The notes beneath the pieces are model-generated. The model ran no database searches and had not been told where the DNA came from. It was given only the letters and a program-made list of their open reading frames with translations. 64,000 bases of DNA from Rhizobiales bacterium 62-47 (GTDB lineage: Bacteria > Pseudomonadota > Alphaproteobacteria > Rhizobiales > Xanthobacteraceae). Shown here one piece after another: positions 26,782 to 34,427 of this stretch. Position numbers and translations under genes: made by a program. Where the stretch lies: NCBI GenBank assembly GCA_001899255.1, contig MKVX01000007.1:124001-188000 (forward strand). The letters run 5' to 3'. The first letter of the stretch is position 1, and every line of letters begins with the position of its first letter.

Positions 26782-28392
26782 TCATCCCAGCTTGCGCAGC
26801 TCGCGGCGGAGCACCTTGCCGGTCGCGGTCATCGGCAGTGTCTCGGCGAATTGCACGTGGCGCGGATATTCGTGCGCGGCGAGCTTCACCTTGACGAAAT
26901 CCTGAATCTCGCGCGCCAGCGCATCGCTCGCCGCGAAGCCCGGCCGCAGCACGACCCAGGCTTTCACCGCCTCGGTGCGGATCGGATCGGGAATACCGAC
27001 CACCGCCGCCAGCGCCACCGCCGGATGCTTGATCAGCGTATCCTCGATTTCCGCCGGACCGATGCGATAGCCCGCGGACGTAATGACGTCGTCTTCGCGG
27101 CTCATGTACCAGAAGTAGCCGTCGTCATCGCGCTTGCCGAGATCGCCGGTAAGCAGGAACTCGCCGGCATATTTCTTCGCGGTGGCGTCGGCGTTGCCCC
27201 AGTATTGCAGCATCATGCACGGGTTCGGCTTGCGCACGCCGATAATGCCGGTGGTGCCGTTCGGCAGCACGTTGCCCGCCTCATCGACGATACGCACGTC
27301 GAACCCCGGCGTCGCCTTGCCCATGGAGCCCGGCAGGATCGGAAACAGCTTGGCGTTGTTGCCGACCGCGAGATTGCATTCGGTCTGACCGTAGATCTCA
27401 TGCGCATCGATGCCGAAGGTACTGCGCACCCAGTCGAGCAGTTCGCCGCCGAGCGACTCGCCGCCGGTGAAAATGCTGCGCAGCTTGACGCCGTCGTGCT
27501 TCACATTGGCCTGCCGCATCAGTTTCAGCGCGGTCGGCGGCAGGAAGACGTTGCGCACCTTGTGCTCCGCCATCAACTGCATGGCCTCGTGCGGATCGAA
27601 TTTCTTGGCGCGATAACCGACCATCGGCACGCCGTGATGCCAGGCCGGGAACAGCGCATCGAACAGGCCGCCGATCCATGCCCAGTCCGCCGGCGTCCAC
27701 ATGATGTCGCCGGGCTTGGGGAAGAAATCGTGCGCCATCTCGACATTCGGCAGATGGCCGAGCAGCACGCGATGCGCATGCAGCGCGCCTTTGGGATTTC
27801 CCGTGGTGCCCGAGGTGTAGATGATGATCGCCGGATCGTCGGCACTGGTCGCGACGGTGGCGAATTCTTCCGGCGCATCCTCGATGGCCTGCCAGAACGA
27901 TTTGGCGCCGGCGTGGATATCGCCGCCGATGATGTAAATGTCCTGCAGATACGGTAGCCGCTCGCGGATCTTGCTCAGCTTCTCCCAGCCGGTCTGGTCG
28001 GTGACGATAGCCTTGGCGCCTGAATTGGCGAGACGAAACTCCAACGCGTCCTCGCCGAACAGCGTGAACAGCGGCACGGAGACGAGGCCGGAGCGAAACG
28101 CCGCGAGATGCGCTATCGGCAATTCCAGCGATTGCGACAGGAACACGCCGACGCGGTCGCCGCGCTGCAGACCGTCGGCTTTCAGCACGTTGGCGAAGCG
28201 GCGGGAGAAATCGCGCAACTCGTCAAAGCTGGTGCGCGTCACGCTGCCGTCGTCGTCGAGATAGATCAGCGCCAGTTTGCCGGAGCCGTCGGCGTGGCGG
28301 TCGCAAGCGGCGGTGGCGATGTTGAATTGCGCCGGCACATCCCAGCGGAATTCGCGATAGAGTTGGTCGTAGTCGGACGTTTCAGTGAGCAT
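26782..28392 (-). CDS. Acyl-CoA synthetase (AMP-forming)
   Basis: The 536-residue enzyme activates a carboxylic acid to its CoA thioester through an acyl-AMP. The P-loop-like motif IIYTSGTTGNPKGALHAHR, the A5 motif EIYGQTECN, the A7 motif FLLTGDLGKRDDDGYFWYMS and the C-terminal catalytic lysine (PMTATGKVLRREL) are all present. It is in the medium-chain/acetyl-CoA synthetase-like group; the substrate is not certain. Start MLTETSDYDQL (28392) is taken over an ATG eight residues upstream. Confidence 0.88.
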   Translation of the reverse strand: MLTETSDYDQLYREFRWDVPAQFNIATAACDRHADGSGKLALIYLDDDGSVTRTSFDELRDFSRRFANVLKADGLQRGDRVGVFLSQSLELPIAHLAAFRSGLVSVPLFTLFGEDALEFRLANSGAKAIVTDQTGWEKLSKIRERLPYLQDIYIIGGDIHAGAKSFWQAIEDAPEEFATVATSADDPAIIIYTSGTTGNPKGALHAHRVLLGHLPNVEMAHDFFPKPGDIMWTPADWAWIGGLFDALFPAWHHGVPMVGYRAKKFDPHEAMQLMAEHKVRNVFLPPTALKLMRQANVKHDGVKLRSIFTGGESLGGELLDWVRSTFGIDAHEIYGQTECNLAVGNNAKLFPILPGSMGKATPGFDVRIVDEAGNVLPNGTTGIIGVRKPNPCMMLQYWGNADATAKKYAGEFLLTGDLGKRDDDGYFWYMSREDDVITSAGYRIGPAEIEDTLIKHPAVALAAVVGIPDPIRTEAVKAWVVLRPGFAASDALAREIQDFVKVKLAAHEYPRHVQFAETLPMTATGKVLRRELRKLG

Positions 28393-28434
28393 GTTGGCGT
28401 GCCTTATATTTCTCATCTAGCAAATATCGGCAGC

Positions 28435-28566
28435 GTCGTCCCCGCGAAGGCGGGGACCCATACGCCGTGTCGCTCATGATGCGTACAGCGATAGTGACCT
28501 CTGATGGAAAGTTACGCTACACCACGACCGCCAGGGGTTATGGGTCCCCGCCTTCGCGGGGACGAC
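28435..28566. repeat. 28-bp perfect inverted repeat around 76 bases
   Basis: The arm from 28435 to 28462 (core CCCCGCGAAGGCGGGGACCC) is repeated in perfect inversion at 28539-28566. Each arm holds its own smaller palindrome (CCCCGC/GCGGGG). It fills the space between the acyl-CoA synthetase and yqeY. The CCGCGAAGGCGGGGACCC core is a well-known intergenic repeat type in related genomes. Confidence 0.8.
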
Positions 28567-28580
28567 GCCATCGATTTTGA

Positions 28581-29036
28581 CTAACCCGTCAGCGCCGCCT
28601 TCACCAGCGCGCTGGCTTTACCGAAATCCATCTGCCCGGCGAATTTCGCTTTCAGCGCGCCGATCACCTTGCCCATGTTCTTGATGCCGGATGCGCCGCT
28701 CTCGGCAATCACCGCGGCAATCGCCGCCTTCACCTCGTCTTCCGACATTTGCTTCGGCAGATAGGCGGAGATGATGGCGATTTCCTCGCGCTCCTGCGCG
28801 GCGAGTTCGGCGCGGCCGCCCTTGTCGTACAGTTCGACCGACTCCTGCCGCTGCTTGATCATCTTCTGCAGCACGCTGAGCAGATCGCCGTCGGACAACG
28901 GCGGCTTGCCCTGCCCGCGGGCCTCGATGTCGGCGTTCTTGATGGTCGAATTGACCATGCGCAGCGTCGACAGCGCGCGCTCGTTCTTGGCCTTCATGGC
29001 CTCCTTGACGGCAGTGTTGATGGCGTCGCGCAGCAT
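28581..29036 (-). CDS. GatB/YqeY domain protein
   Basis: This 151-residue protein matches the YqeY family: MLRDAINTAVKEAMKAKNER, STLRMVNSTIKNADIEAR, and the C-terminal tail-domain helices (YLPKQMSEDEVKAAIAAVIAE, GKVIGALKAKFAGQMD). The fold resembles the tRNA-binding tail of the GatB amidotransferase subunit, but the cellular role is not settled. In related genomes yqeY usually lies between carA and dnaG; here other genes separate it from dnaG. Confidence 0.93.
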   Translation of the reverse strand: MLRDAINTAVKEAMKAKNERALSTLRMVNSTIKNADIEARGQGKPPLSDGDLLSVLQKMIKQRQESVELYDKGGRAELAAQEREEIAIISAYLPKQMSEDEVKAAIAAVIAESGASGIKNMGKVIGALKAKFAGQMDFGKASALVKAALTG

Positions 29037-29150
29037 CCAGATTCTCCTTTTGCGGCGCGTGACGCCGCCCGTTCATGTCATGGCCTGATGTAAGCCGCAA
29101 CGCCGCGCCAGACAACTGCGCTGGCGCGGATGCAAACGCTGCCGGCGCCG

Positions 29151-29843
29151 TCAGGCGTTGCGCAGCCACGCGGTCAGGGCGTCCGCCGTCTCGCGCGGCT
29201 TCTCCGGTTGCGGCAGGTGCCCGCAATCCGGAATGACCACTAGTTTGGCGGCGCGAATACCCTCGGCCATTTCCACCGACAGGGTATTCGACAACGTGTT
29301 GTCGGTGTCGCCGGTCAGCACCAGGGTCGGGCAACGGATATTGGCCAACGTCGGGCGCGAATCCGGCCGCGCCATGATCGCGGTCAACTGGCCGACGAAG
29401 GCATCGGCGCCGACATCCTCGCCCATGTCGTGCACCAACTGGCGCAGCGCGGCGTCGCCGTGGCGTGACGGATGCACGAAGCCGGGAAACAATTCGTCGA
29501 GTACGTCGCGGTAACCACCGGCCTTGATCCGCGCGATCAACGCCGTGCGGCGCTGTTTTGCCTCCGGCGAATCCGGCCGCGCCTGGGTGTTGATCAACGC
29601 CAGCCGCGCGACGCGATCCGGCGCCTGACGCATGATCTCGAAGGCGATGTAACCGCCCATCGAATGTCCGGCCAGCGCGAAGCGCGGCGGCGCTTCGGCG
29701 AGAATGCGGCGGGCAATGGCGCCCATATTGTCGTCGCGCACGTGGTTGGCGATCGTCACCGGGCCGTAGGCCCACAGTGCCGCCTCGACCGGCCCGTAGA
29801 TGCGTGGCGAGCCGCCAAGGCCCGGAATGAGCAGAATCGGCAT
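29151..29843 (-). CDS. Alpha/beta hydrolase
   Basis: The 230-residue protein has the oxyanion loop start (PILLIPGLGGSPRIYGPVE), the nucleophile elbow AGHSMGGYIA (Ser), an acid in LTGDTDNTLS and the catalytic His in VVIPDCGHLPQPEKP. The fold is clear; the substrate is not. The start MPILL (29843) is short for the family but begins at the first strand; an upstream TTG is possible. It is divergent from carA. Confidence 0.85.
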   Translation of the reverse strand: MPILLIPGLGGSPRIYGPVEAALWAYGPVTIANHVRDDNMGAIARRILAEAPPRFALAGHSMGGYIAFEIMRQAPDRVARLALINTQARPDSPEAKQRRTALIARIKAGGYRDVLDELFPGFVHPSRHGDAALRQLVHDMGEDVGADAFVGQLTAIMARPDSRPTLANIRCPTLVLTGDTDNTLSNTLSVEMAEGIRAAKLVVIPDCGHLPQPEKPRETADALTAWLRNA

Positions 29844-29977
29844 CGAATCGAGCAAATTGACCCCCAAATTGTACGAAAATTGCTGCGCCCTGCCCCGACC
29901 CCGCGCGAGCCAGATTAAATCGGCGGCGGGTCCTGTCAAATTCGTCGCATCCTATGTGAATCGGCAACGATCCGGCT

Positions 29978-30006
29978 TTGACGCCGCCCGATGGGCGGAC
30001 TATGTA
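29978..30006 (+). promoter_or_regulatory. Putative carA promoter
   Basis: TTGACG (29978-29983) and TATGTA (30001-30006) are 17 bases apart. The spacer is a palindrome, CCGCCC-GAT-GGGCGG. The predicted start point lies within about two bases of the carA ATG, so the transcript may be leaderless. Confidence 0.45.
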
Positions 30007-30014
30007 GTGCGCTC

Positions 30015-31205
30015 ATGACCACATCAGAAAACGTTCCCGCCTGGCCGGACCTCAAACCGACCGCGCTGCTCATCCTTGCCGACGGTACTGTCTTTGAAGG
30101 CTTCGGACTCGGTGCCGAAGGCCACGCCGTCGGCGAAGTCTGCTTCAACACCGCGATGACCGGCTACGAGGAAATCCTCACCGATCCGTCCTACGCCGGA
30201 CAGCTCATCACCTTCACCTTCCCGCATATCGGCAACGTCGGCACCAACGACGAGGATATCGAGACGGTGAACATGGCGGCGACGCCAGGCGCGCGCGGTG
30301 TCATCCTGCGCGCGGCGATCACCGATCCGTCGAACTATCGCGCCTCGCGCCATCTCGACCAGTGGCTCAAGGCGCGCGGCATCGTCGGCCTCTCAGGCAT
30401 CGACACCCGGGCGCTGACCGCGTTGATCCGCAGCAAGGGCATGCCGAATGCGGTGATCGCTCACGCCAGAAACGGCCAGTTCGATCTGAACGCCCTCAAG
30501 GAAGAAGCCCGCGCGTGGCCCGGCCTCGAAGGCATGGACCTGGTGCCGATGGTGACCAGCGCGCAGCGCTACACCTGGGACGAGACGCCGTGGCAGTGGG
30601 AGAAGGGCTTCGGCCGCGCGGACAAGCCGGAATTCAACGTCGTCGCCATCGACTATGGCGTCAAGCGCAACATTCTGCGGCTATTGGCCGGCGAAGGCTG
30701 CAAGGTCACGGTGGTCCCCGCCACGACCTCGGCGGACGATATTCTCGCGATGAAGCCGGACGGAATCTTTTTGTCGAACGGCCCCGGCGATCCGGCGGAA
30801 ACCGGCAAGTATGCCGTGCCGGTCATCAAGCAGGTGATCGAGTCGGGTATCCCGACCTTCGGCATCTGCCTCGGCCACCAGATGCTCGGCCTAGCGCTCG
30901 GCGGCAAGACCGTGAAGATGCATCAGGGCCATCACGGCGCCAATCATCCGGTCAAGGACATGACCACCGGCAAGGTCGAGATCACCTCGATGAACCACGG
31001 CTTCGCGGTCGACAAGACGACGCTGCCGGACAATGTCGAGCAGACCCATGTGTCGCTGTTCGACGACTCCAATTGCGGCATCGCGTTGAAGGACAAGCCG
31101 GTGTTCTCCGTGCAGTATCACCCGGAAGCCTCGCCCGGCCCGCGCGATTCCCACTATCTGTTCCGCCGCTTCTCCGACCTGATGCGGGAGCGCAAGCGGG
31201 CGTAA
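30015..31205 (+). CDS. carA: Carbamoyl-phosphate synthase small subunit
   Basis: CarA hydrolyses glutamine and passes ammonia to CarB for pyrimidine and arginine synthesis. The 396-residue protein has the CPSase N-terminal domain (FEGFGLGAEGHAVGEVCFNT, TGYEEILTDPSYAGQ) and a class I glutaminase domain with the nucleophile Cys in TFGICLGHQMLGLA and the His/Glu pair in VQYHPEASPGP. It is separated from carB by about 3.2 kb. Confidence 0.96.
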   Translation: MTTSENVPAWPDLKPTALLILADGTVFEGFGLGAEGHAVGEVCFNTAMTGYEEILTDPSYAGQLITFTFPHIGNVGTNDEDIETVNMAATPGARGVILRAAITDPSNYRASRHLDQWLKARGIVGLSGIDTRALTALIRSKGMPNAVIAHARNGQFDLNALKEEARAWPGLEGMDLVPMVTSAQRYTWDETPWQWEKGFGRADKPEFNVVAIDYGVKRNILRLLAGEGCKVTVVPATTSADDILAMKPDGIFLSNGPGDPAETGKYAVPVIKQVIESGIPTFGICLGHQMLGLALGGKTVKMHQGHHGANHPVKDMTTGKVEITSMNHGFAVDKTTLPDNVEQTHVSLFDDSNCGIALKDKPVFSVQYHPEASPGPRDSHYLFRRFSDLMRERKRA

Positions 31206-31218
31206 TACGACGAGAGCC

Positions 31219-31320
31219 GTCATCCTGAGGTGCGCGCTCTTGCGCGCCTCGAAGGGTGACGTGGTGAGTGTCATGTCATCCTTGGAGGCTCGCCGATGCC
31301 GGCTCGCACCTCAGGATGAC
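31219..31320. repeat. Third copy of the CATCCTGAGGTGCG element
   Basis: Perfect 16-bp inverted arms (31219-31234 and 31305-31320, GTCATCCTGAGGTGCG and its complement) enclose about 70 bases between carA and the thioesterase gene. Confidence 0.8.
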
Positions 31321-31343
31321 GGCAGTGCTGTTGGGAAACGCCA

Positions 31344-31841
31344 ATGGACGACAAGAGCACCGCACAAACCTTCTACGGCCTGACGCCGCCGGATGTGCTG
31401 GGGTCGATGAGCGGCATCGATTTCCTGCGCAAGATGTTTGCCGGCGAGATGCCGCACGCCACGATGATGCAGCAGGTCGGCTTCACCCGCGGCAGCGTCG
31501 AGCCCGGCATCGTGGTGTTTCAGGCCATCCCCGGCGCGCAGCACTACAATCCGGTCGGCAGCGTACATGGCGGCTTCACCGCGACGCTCTTGGATTCGGC
31601 GATGGGCTGCGCAGTGCATTCGATGCTGCCGGCGGGCAGCGTCTACACAACGCTGGAATTCCAGATTTCGCTGATCCGCGCGATCACCAAGGACACCGGC
31701 GAGGTGCGCGCCGAAGGCCGCGCCATCCATGTCGGCCGGCGCATCGGCACCGCCGAAGGCAAGCTGTTCGACGCCGGGGGCCGCCTGCTCGCCCACGGCA
31801 CAACCACCTGCATGGTGCTCACAGCCGCGAATCCGGGATAG
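31344..31841 (+). CDS. PaaI-like hotdog thioesterase
   Basis: The 165-residue protein has a hotdog fold: the central helix GSVHGGFTATLLDSAMGCAV with the HGGxxxxxxD motif of the PaaI clade, and later strands (TTLEFQISLIRAI, VRAEGRAIHVGRRIGTAEG). Members hydrolyse acyl- or aryl-CoA thioesters. Its exact substrate is unknown. It starts after a repeat element downstream of carA. Confidence 0.87.
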   Translation: MDDKSTAQTFYGLTPPDVLGSMSGIDFLRKMFAGEMPHATMMQQVGFTRGSVEPGIVVFQAIPGAQHYNPVGSVHGGFTATLLDSAMGCAVHSMLPAGSVYTTLEFQISLIRAITKDTGEVRAEGRAIHVGRRIGTAEGKLFDAGGRLLAHGTTTCMVLTAANPG

Positions 31842-31902
31842 GGAACCAGCCGCACCGTTTGGTGTTGGATTCCGTAGCGTCGTCATCCGTACGGAGTTCA
31901 TC

Positions 31903-32439
31903 ATGAGCGGTTCGCATGGCGGCATCGCCCCGCAGACCTTCATCTTCAAGGACGATGGTCTGGTGCCGAACAGTCCGCTGCCGGTCCTGCGCTACCGGCT
32001 GGCCATCGACCTCGCCGGGGCCGAGCCGGAGCAAGCCATCGAGAACCTGTTCGGCGCCAACGGCTGGGGCGGCTTCTGGCGCAACGGCATCTATGACTAC
32101 CTGCATTACCACGCCACCGTGCACGAGGCGCTCGGCATCGCCCGCGGCCATGCCCATGTGCGGCTGGGCGGCGACCATGGCGACGAGGTCGAACTCAACG
32201 CCGGCGACGTCGTCATCCTGCCCGCCGGCACCGGCCATCAATGCCTCTCGGCGAGCGAGGATTTCAGCGTGGTCGGCGCCTATCCGCTCGGCAGCCGGAT
32301 GCAGGTCACGCAGCCGACGCCGGAGAATTATCGCAAGGCGCTGAAGACGATTCCGGCGGTGCCGCTGCCGCCGTCCGATCCGATCCACGGCACCAACGGC
32401 GAACTGCTGCGGCTGTGGACACAAGCTGCCTCAGCCTGA
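31903..32439 (+). CDS. Cupin domain protein
   Basis: The 178-residue protein has a single cupin barrel: YLHYHATVHEALGIARGHAHV as motif 1 (two His and Glu in place for metal binding) and GDVVILPAGTGHQCLS as motif 2 with the final His. A metal-dependent enzyme or small-molecule binder is likely; no substrate can be named. GGAG at 31893-31896 supports the ATG at 31903. Confidence 0.85.
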   Translation: MSGSHGGIAPQTFIFKDDGLVPNSPLPVLRYRLAIDLAGAEPEQAIENLFGANGWGGFWRNGIYDYLHYHATVHEALGIARGHAHVRLGGDHGDEVELNAGDVVILPAGTGHQCLSASEDFSVVGAYPLGSRMQVTQPTPENYRKALKTIPAVPLPPSDPIHGTNGELLRLWTQAASA

Positions 32440-32469
32440 GAACGACCGCTCGAACTATATGGTTGTCAT

Positions 32470-32488
32470 GGCCGGGCTGGTCCCGGCC
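32470..32488. repeat. GGCCGGG palindrome
   Basis: GGCCGGG-CTGGT-CCCGGCC (32470-32488) sits between the cupin gene and dps. The same core in the same context (CATGGCCGGG) recurs at 50405-50424. Confidence 0.6.
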
Positions 32489-32568
32489 ACGACGACACGA
32501 TGATTGCTTCGCAGAGCCTGTCATCTGGTCGGCAAAGCCGAACCCTTTGGCGCGCAATGAGCCTGAGA

Positions 32569-33111
32569 TTATTGCTCGTTGCCGCCCTCTTGCCGGCTGG
32601 CTTCGAACAGGAACCAGGTGCGGCGCTCGGTGGCGTCGATGAAGTTTTCGAGCAAGCCGGCGGTTGCCGCATCCTCGAGATCGTCGACCACCTTGTGCGC
32701 CTTGCGCATCGCCGCGGCGACTTTCTTGTTATCGTTCATCAACTCGCGCAGCATCTCGCGCGGCGGCACATAGGCCTCGTCGTTGTCCTTCAGCGTCTGC
32801 AGTTTGGCGATGTGGCCGATCGAACGCAGCGTGGTGCCGCCGACCTTGCGAACGCGTTCGGCAAGTTCGTCGGTGGTGGCGAAGATCTGATCGGACTGCT
32901 CGTCGAGCATCAGATGATAGTCGCGGAAATGCCGGCCGCTGATGTGCCAGTGAAAATTCTTGGTTTTCAGGTACAAGGCGAAGGTGTCGGCGAGCAGCTT
33001 GTTGAGCGTTGCCGAAATCTTGTCGACGGCCTCGGGGGACAGATCGGTGGGCGTATCGAGGTCGGGGGCGGCCTTTGTTGAAATGCTTGATGAATTCTTG
33101 GCTTTACTCAC
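32569..33111 (-). CDS. dps: Dps family DNA-protecting ferritin
   Basis: The 180-residue protein forms dodecamers that oxidise and store iron and can coat DNA. The inter-subunit ferroxidase residues lie in KNFHWHISGRHFRDYHLMLDEQSDQIFATTDE. The N-terminus is Lys/Ser-rich and disordered, as in DNA-binding Dps forms. A GTG at 33111 with AGGAAGG six bases upstream is the clear start; a longer frame from 33174 lacks such a site. Confidence 0.92.
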   Translation of the reverse strand: MSKAKNSSSISTKAAPDLDTPTDLSPEAVDKISATLNKLLADTFALYLKTKNFHWHISGRHFRDYHLMLDEQSDQIFATTDELAERVRKVGGTTLRSIGHIAKLQTLKDNDEAYVPPREMLRELMNDNKKVAAAMRKAHKVVDDLEDAATAGLLENFIDATERRTWFLFEASRQEGGNEQ

Positions 33112-33286
33112 GATATACCTTCCTGTCGGCTGCGAAATGATGGCGGATCGGCGGGTCTCGGCGAGCGTTTCCATGGCTTCGTTCGCTGGACAGCGAATAT
33201 TTGGAAGCGGACCACTAGACCCCTCAACGCAGCAAGCTTAAGCCGGTTCCCTCGGCGGAACGGCAAATCAGGGCACGACGGCACGC

Positions 33287-33982
33287 ATGGAAGACTGGAT
33301 CGACTACTACGATTCGACGCACACGATTTATGTCAGCAAGCGGCATCGGGACGTCCATTTCGAACTCATCGCCCGTGACATCATCGGCTACATCTCGTCG
33401 CCCGATGCGGTGGTGCTGGATTACGCCTGCGGCGAGGCGCTATCCGCCCCGCGCGTGGCGGACGCCTGCAGCAAGCTGATCCTGGCCGAACCGGCGCCCG
33501 GCGTCCGCGGCCGCCTGATCGCCCGCTTCGCGCCGAACACCAAGATCCGGGTGCGCTCGCTCGACGAGTTGCGCGGCATGGACGAAGCCTCGGTCGATCT
33601 CGCGGTGATGAATTCGGTGGCGCAATACATGACGCCGGACGAACTCGACACCGCCTTCGCGGTGATCCGACGCGCCCTCAAGCCAACCGGCCGCCTCGTG
33701 CTCGGCGACATTCTCGATCCCAAGGTCGGCATGGGCGGCGACGTGCTGGCGCTGCTGCGCTTCGGCGCCAGCCACGGCTTCCTCAAGGATGCGCTGATCG
33801 GGTTGGTGCGCACTGCGTTGTCGGATTACCGGCAACTGCGTGCCAAGGTCGGGCTGCAGCGCTATAGCGAGGCCGAGATGCTTGCCAAGCTCGATGCGGC
33901 AGGCTTCAGCGCCGTCCGCGCGCCGCAGAACATCGGGCACAACGCATCACGCATGACGTTTGTGGCGCGCCACGCTTTCTGA
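33287..33982 (+). CDS. Class I SAM-dependent methyltransferase
   Basis: The 231-residue protein has motif I as VVLDYACGEALSAPRVADA, an acidic end to strand 2 (LILAEPAP), and post-I/II strands VDLAVMNSVAQYMTPDELD and GRLVLGDILDP. This is a methyltransferase type 11-like Rossmann fold. The substrate is not known. It lies alone, divergent from dps. Confidence 0.82.
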   Translation: MEDWIDYYDSTHTIYVSKRHRDVHFELIARDIIGYISSPDAVVLDYACGEALSAPRVADACSKLILAEPAPGVRGRLIARFAPNTKIRVRSLDELRGMDEASVDLAVMNSVAQYMTPDELDTAFAVIRRALKPTGRLVLGDILDPKVGMGGDVLALLRFGASHGFLKDALIGLVRTALSDYRQLRAKVGLQRYSEAEMLAKLDAAGFSAVRAPQNIGHNASRMTFVARHAF

Positions 33983-34047
33983 CGCCGCATTAGGGTTAAT
34001 TCGTAGTTTGGGTGGATCACATTGCCGCAATCTGGGACCATGCAGAT

Positions 34048-34123
34048 GGCCCGGTGGCGGAAGAGAATACGTGGGAGCAGTGCATTGCTCTTTATCCTGG
34101 TTCAAGTCCAGGCTGGGCCTCCA
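34048..34123 (+). ncRNA. tRNA-like element with acceptor stem, T arm and CCA
   Basis: Bases 34048-34054 (GGCCCGG) pair with 34113-34119 (CTGGGCC) as a 7-bp acceptor stem; a textbook T arm (CCTGG, loop TTCAAGT, CCAGG, 34096-34112) follows; the 3' end is T then CCA (34121-34123). The start GGCCCGGTGGCGGAA resembles tRNA-Leu. But I find no normal D stem, and the hairpin in the anticodon place (GAGCA/TGCTC) has a 6-base loop without T33. It may be a degenerate tRNA or a tRNA-like RNA. Confidence 0.55.
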
Positions 34124-34356
34124 CTCCCCTCCCCCTTTGCGGTCCTCGCCGATCCTGTAAACCTCGCGGCACGACCCTATTCGGGCCCGCGCGTGCAGCT
34201 TTTCGCTGTCACTGGCGTCGACCCTTTGGCAATGCCAGCAGAAAAGCCCAAGACTGCATAAAATTGCCGGTTGATCGGGGGCTTAAAGACCTTTCACTGC
34301 TCGGGAAACTGGTCTAAAGACACCTCGCGCGCCGGGGACACCTAGCGCTTTGGCTC
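34124..34356 (+). other. Structured non-coding region before carB
   Basis: No convincing gene is seen. Pairing blocks include CTGGC/GCCAG flanked by TTTTC/GAAAA (about 34200-34255) and AGACC/GGTCT (about 34287-34315). With the terminator just downstream, this stretch could be a small RNA or a carB leader. Confidence 0.4.
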
Positions 34357-34386
34357 AAGGGACGCGCGGCTGCGCGCCCTTTTTTT
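34357..34386 (+). terminator. Strong intrinsic terminator upstream of carB
   Basis: AAGGGACGCGCGGCTGCGCG and CCC then a T7 run form a GC-rich hairpin (GGG-CGCGC with GCGCG-CCC, one bulged A). It ends only about 40 bases before the carB ATG, so it terminates an upstream RNA or attenuates carB. Confidence 0.75.
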
Positions 34387-34427
34387 ATGCCGAAATTCCT
34401 GTTTCGAAATCCTGCCCGTGAGACTTG

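Noticed and set aside
34048-34123. Calling the element a normal tRNA gene
   Set aside because: No anticodon loop of 7 bases with T33 can be drawn, and no D stem was found, so I report it as tRNA-like only.
34022-34261. A 79-residue frame overlapping the tRNA-like element
   Set aside because: It covers an RNA-type structure, has no ribosome site and no protein family features.
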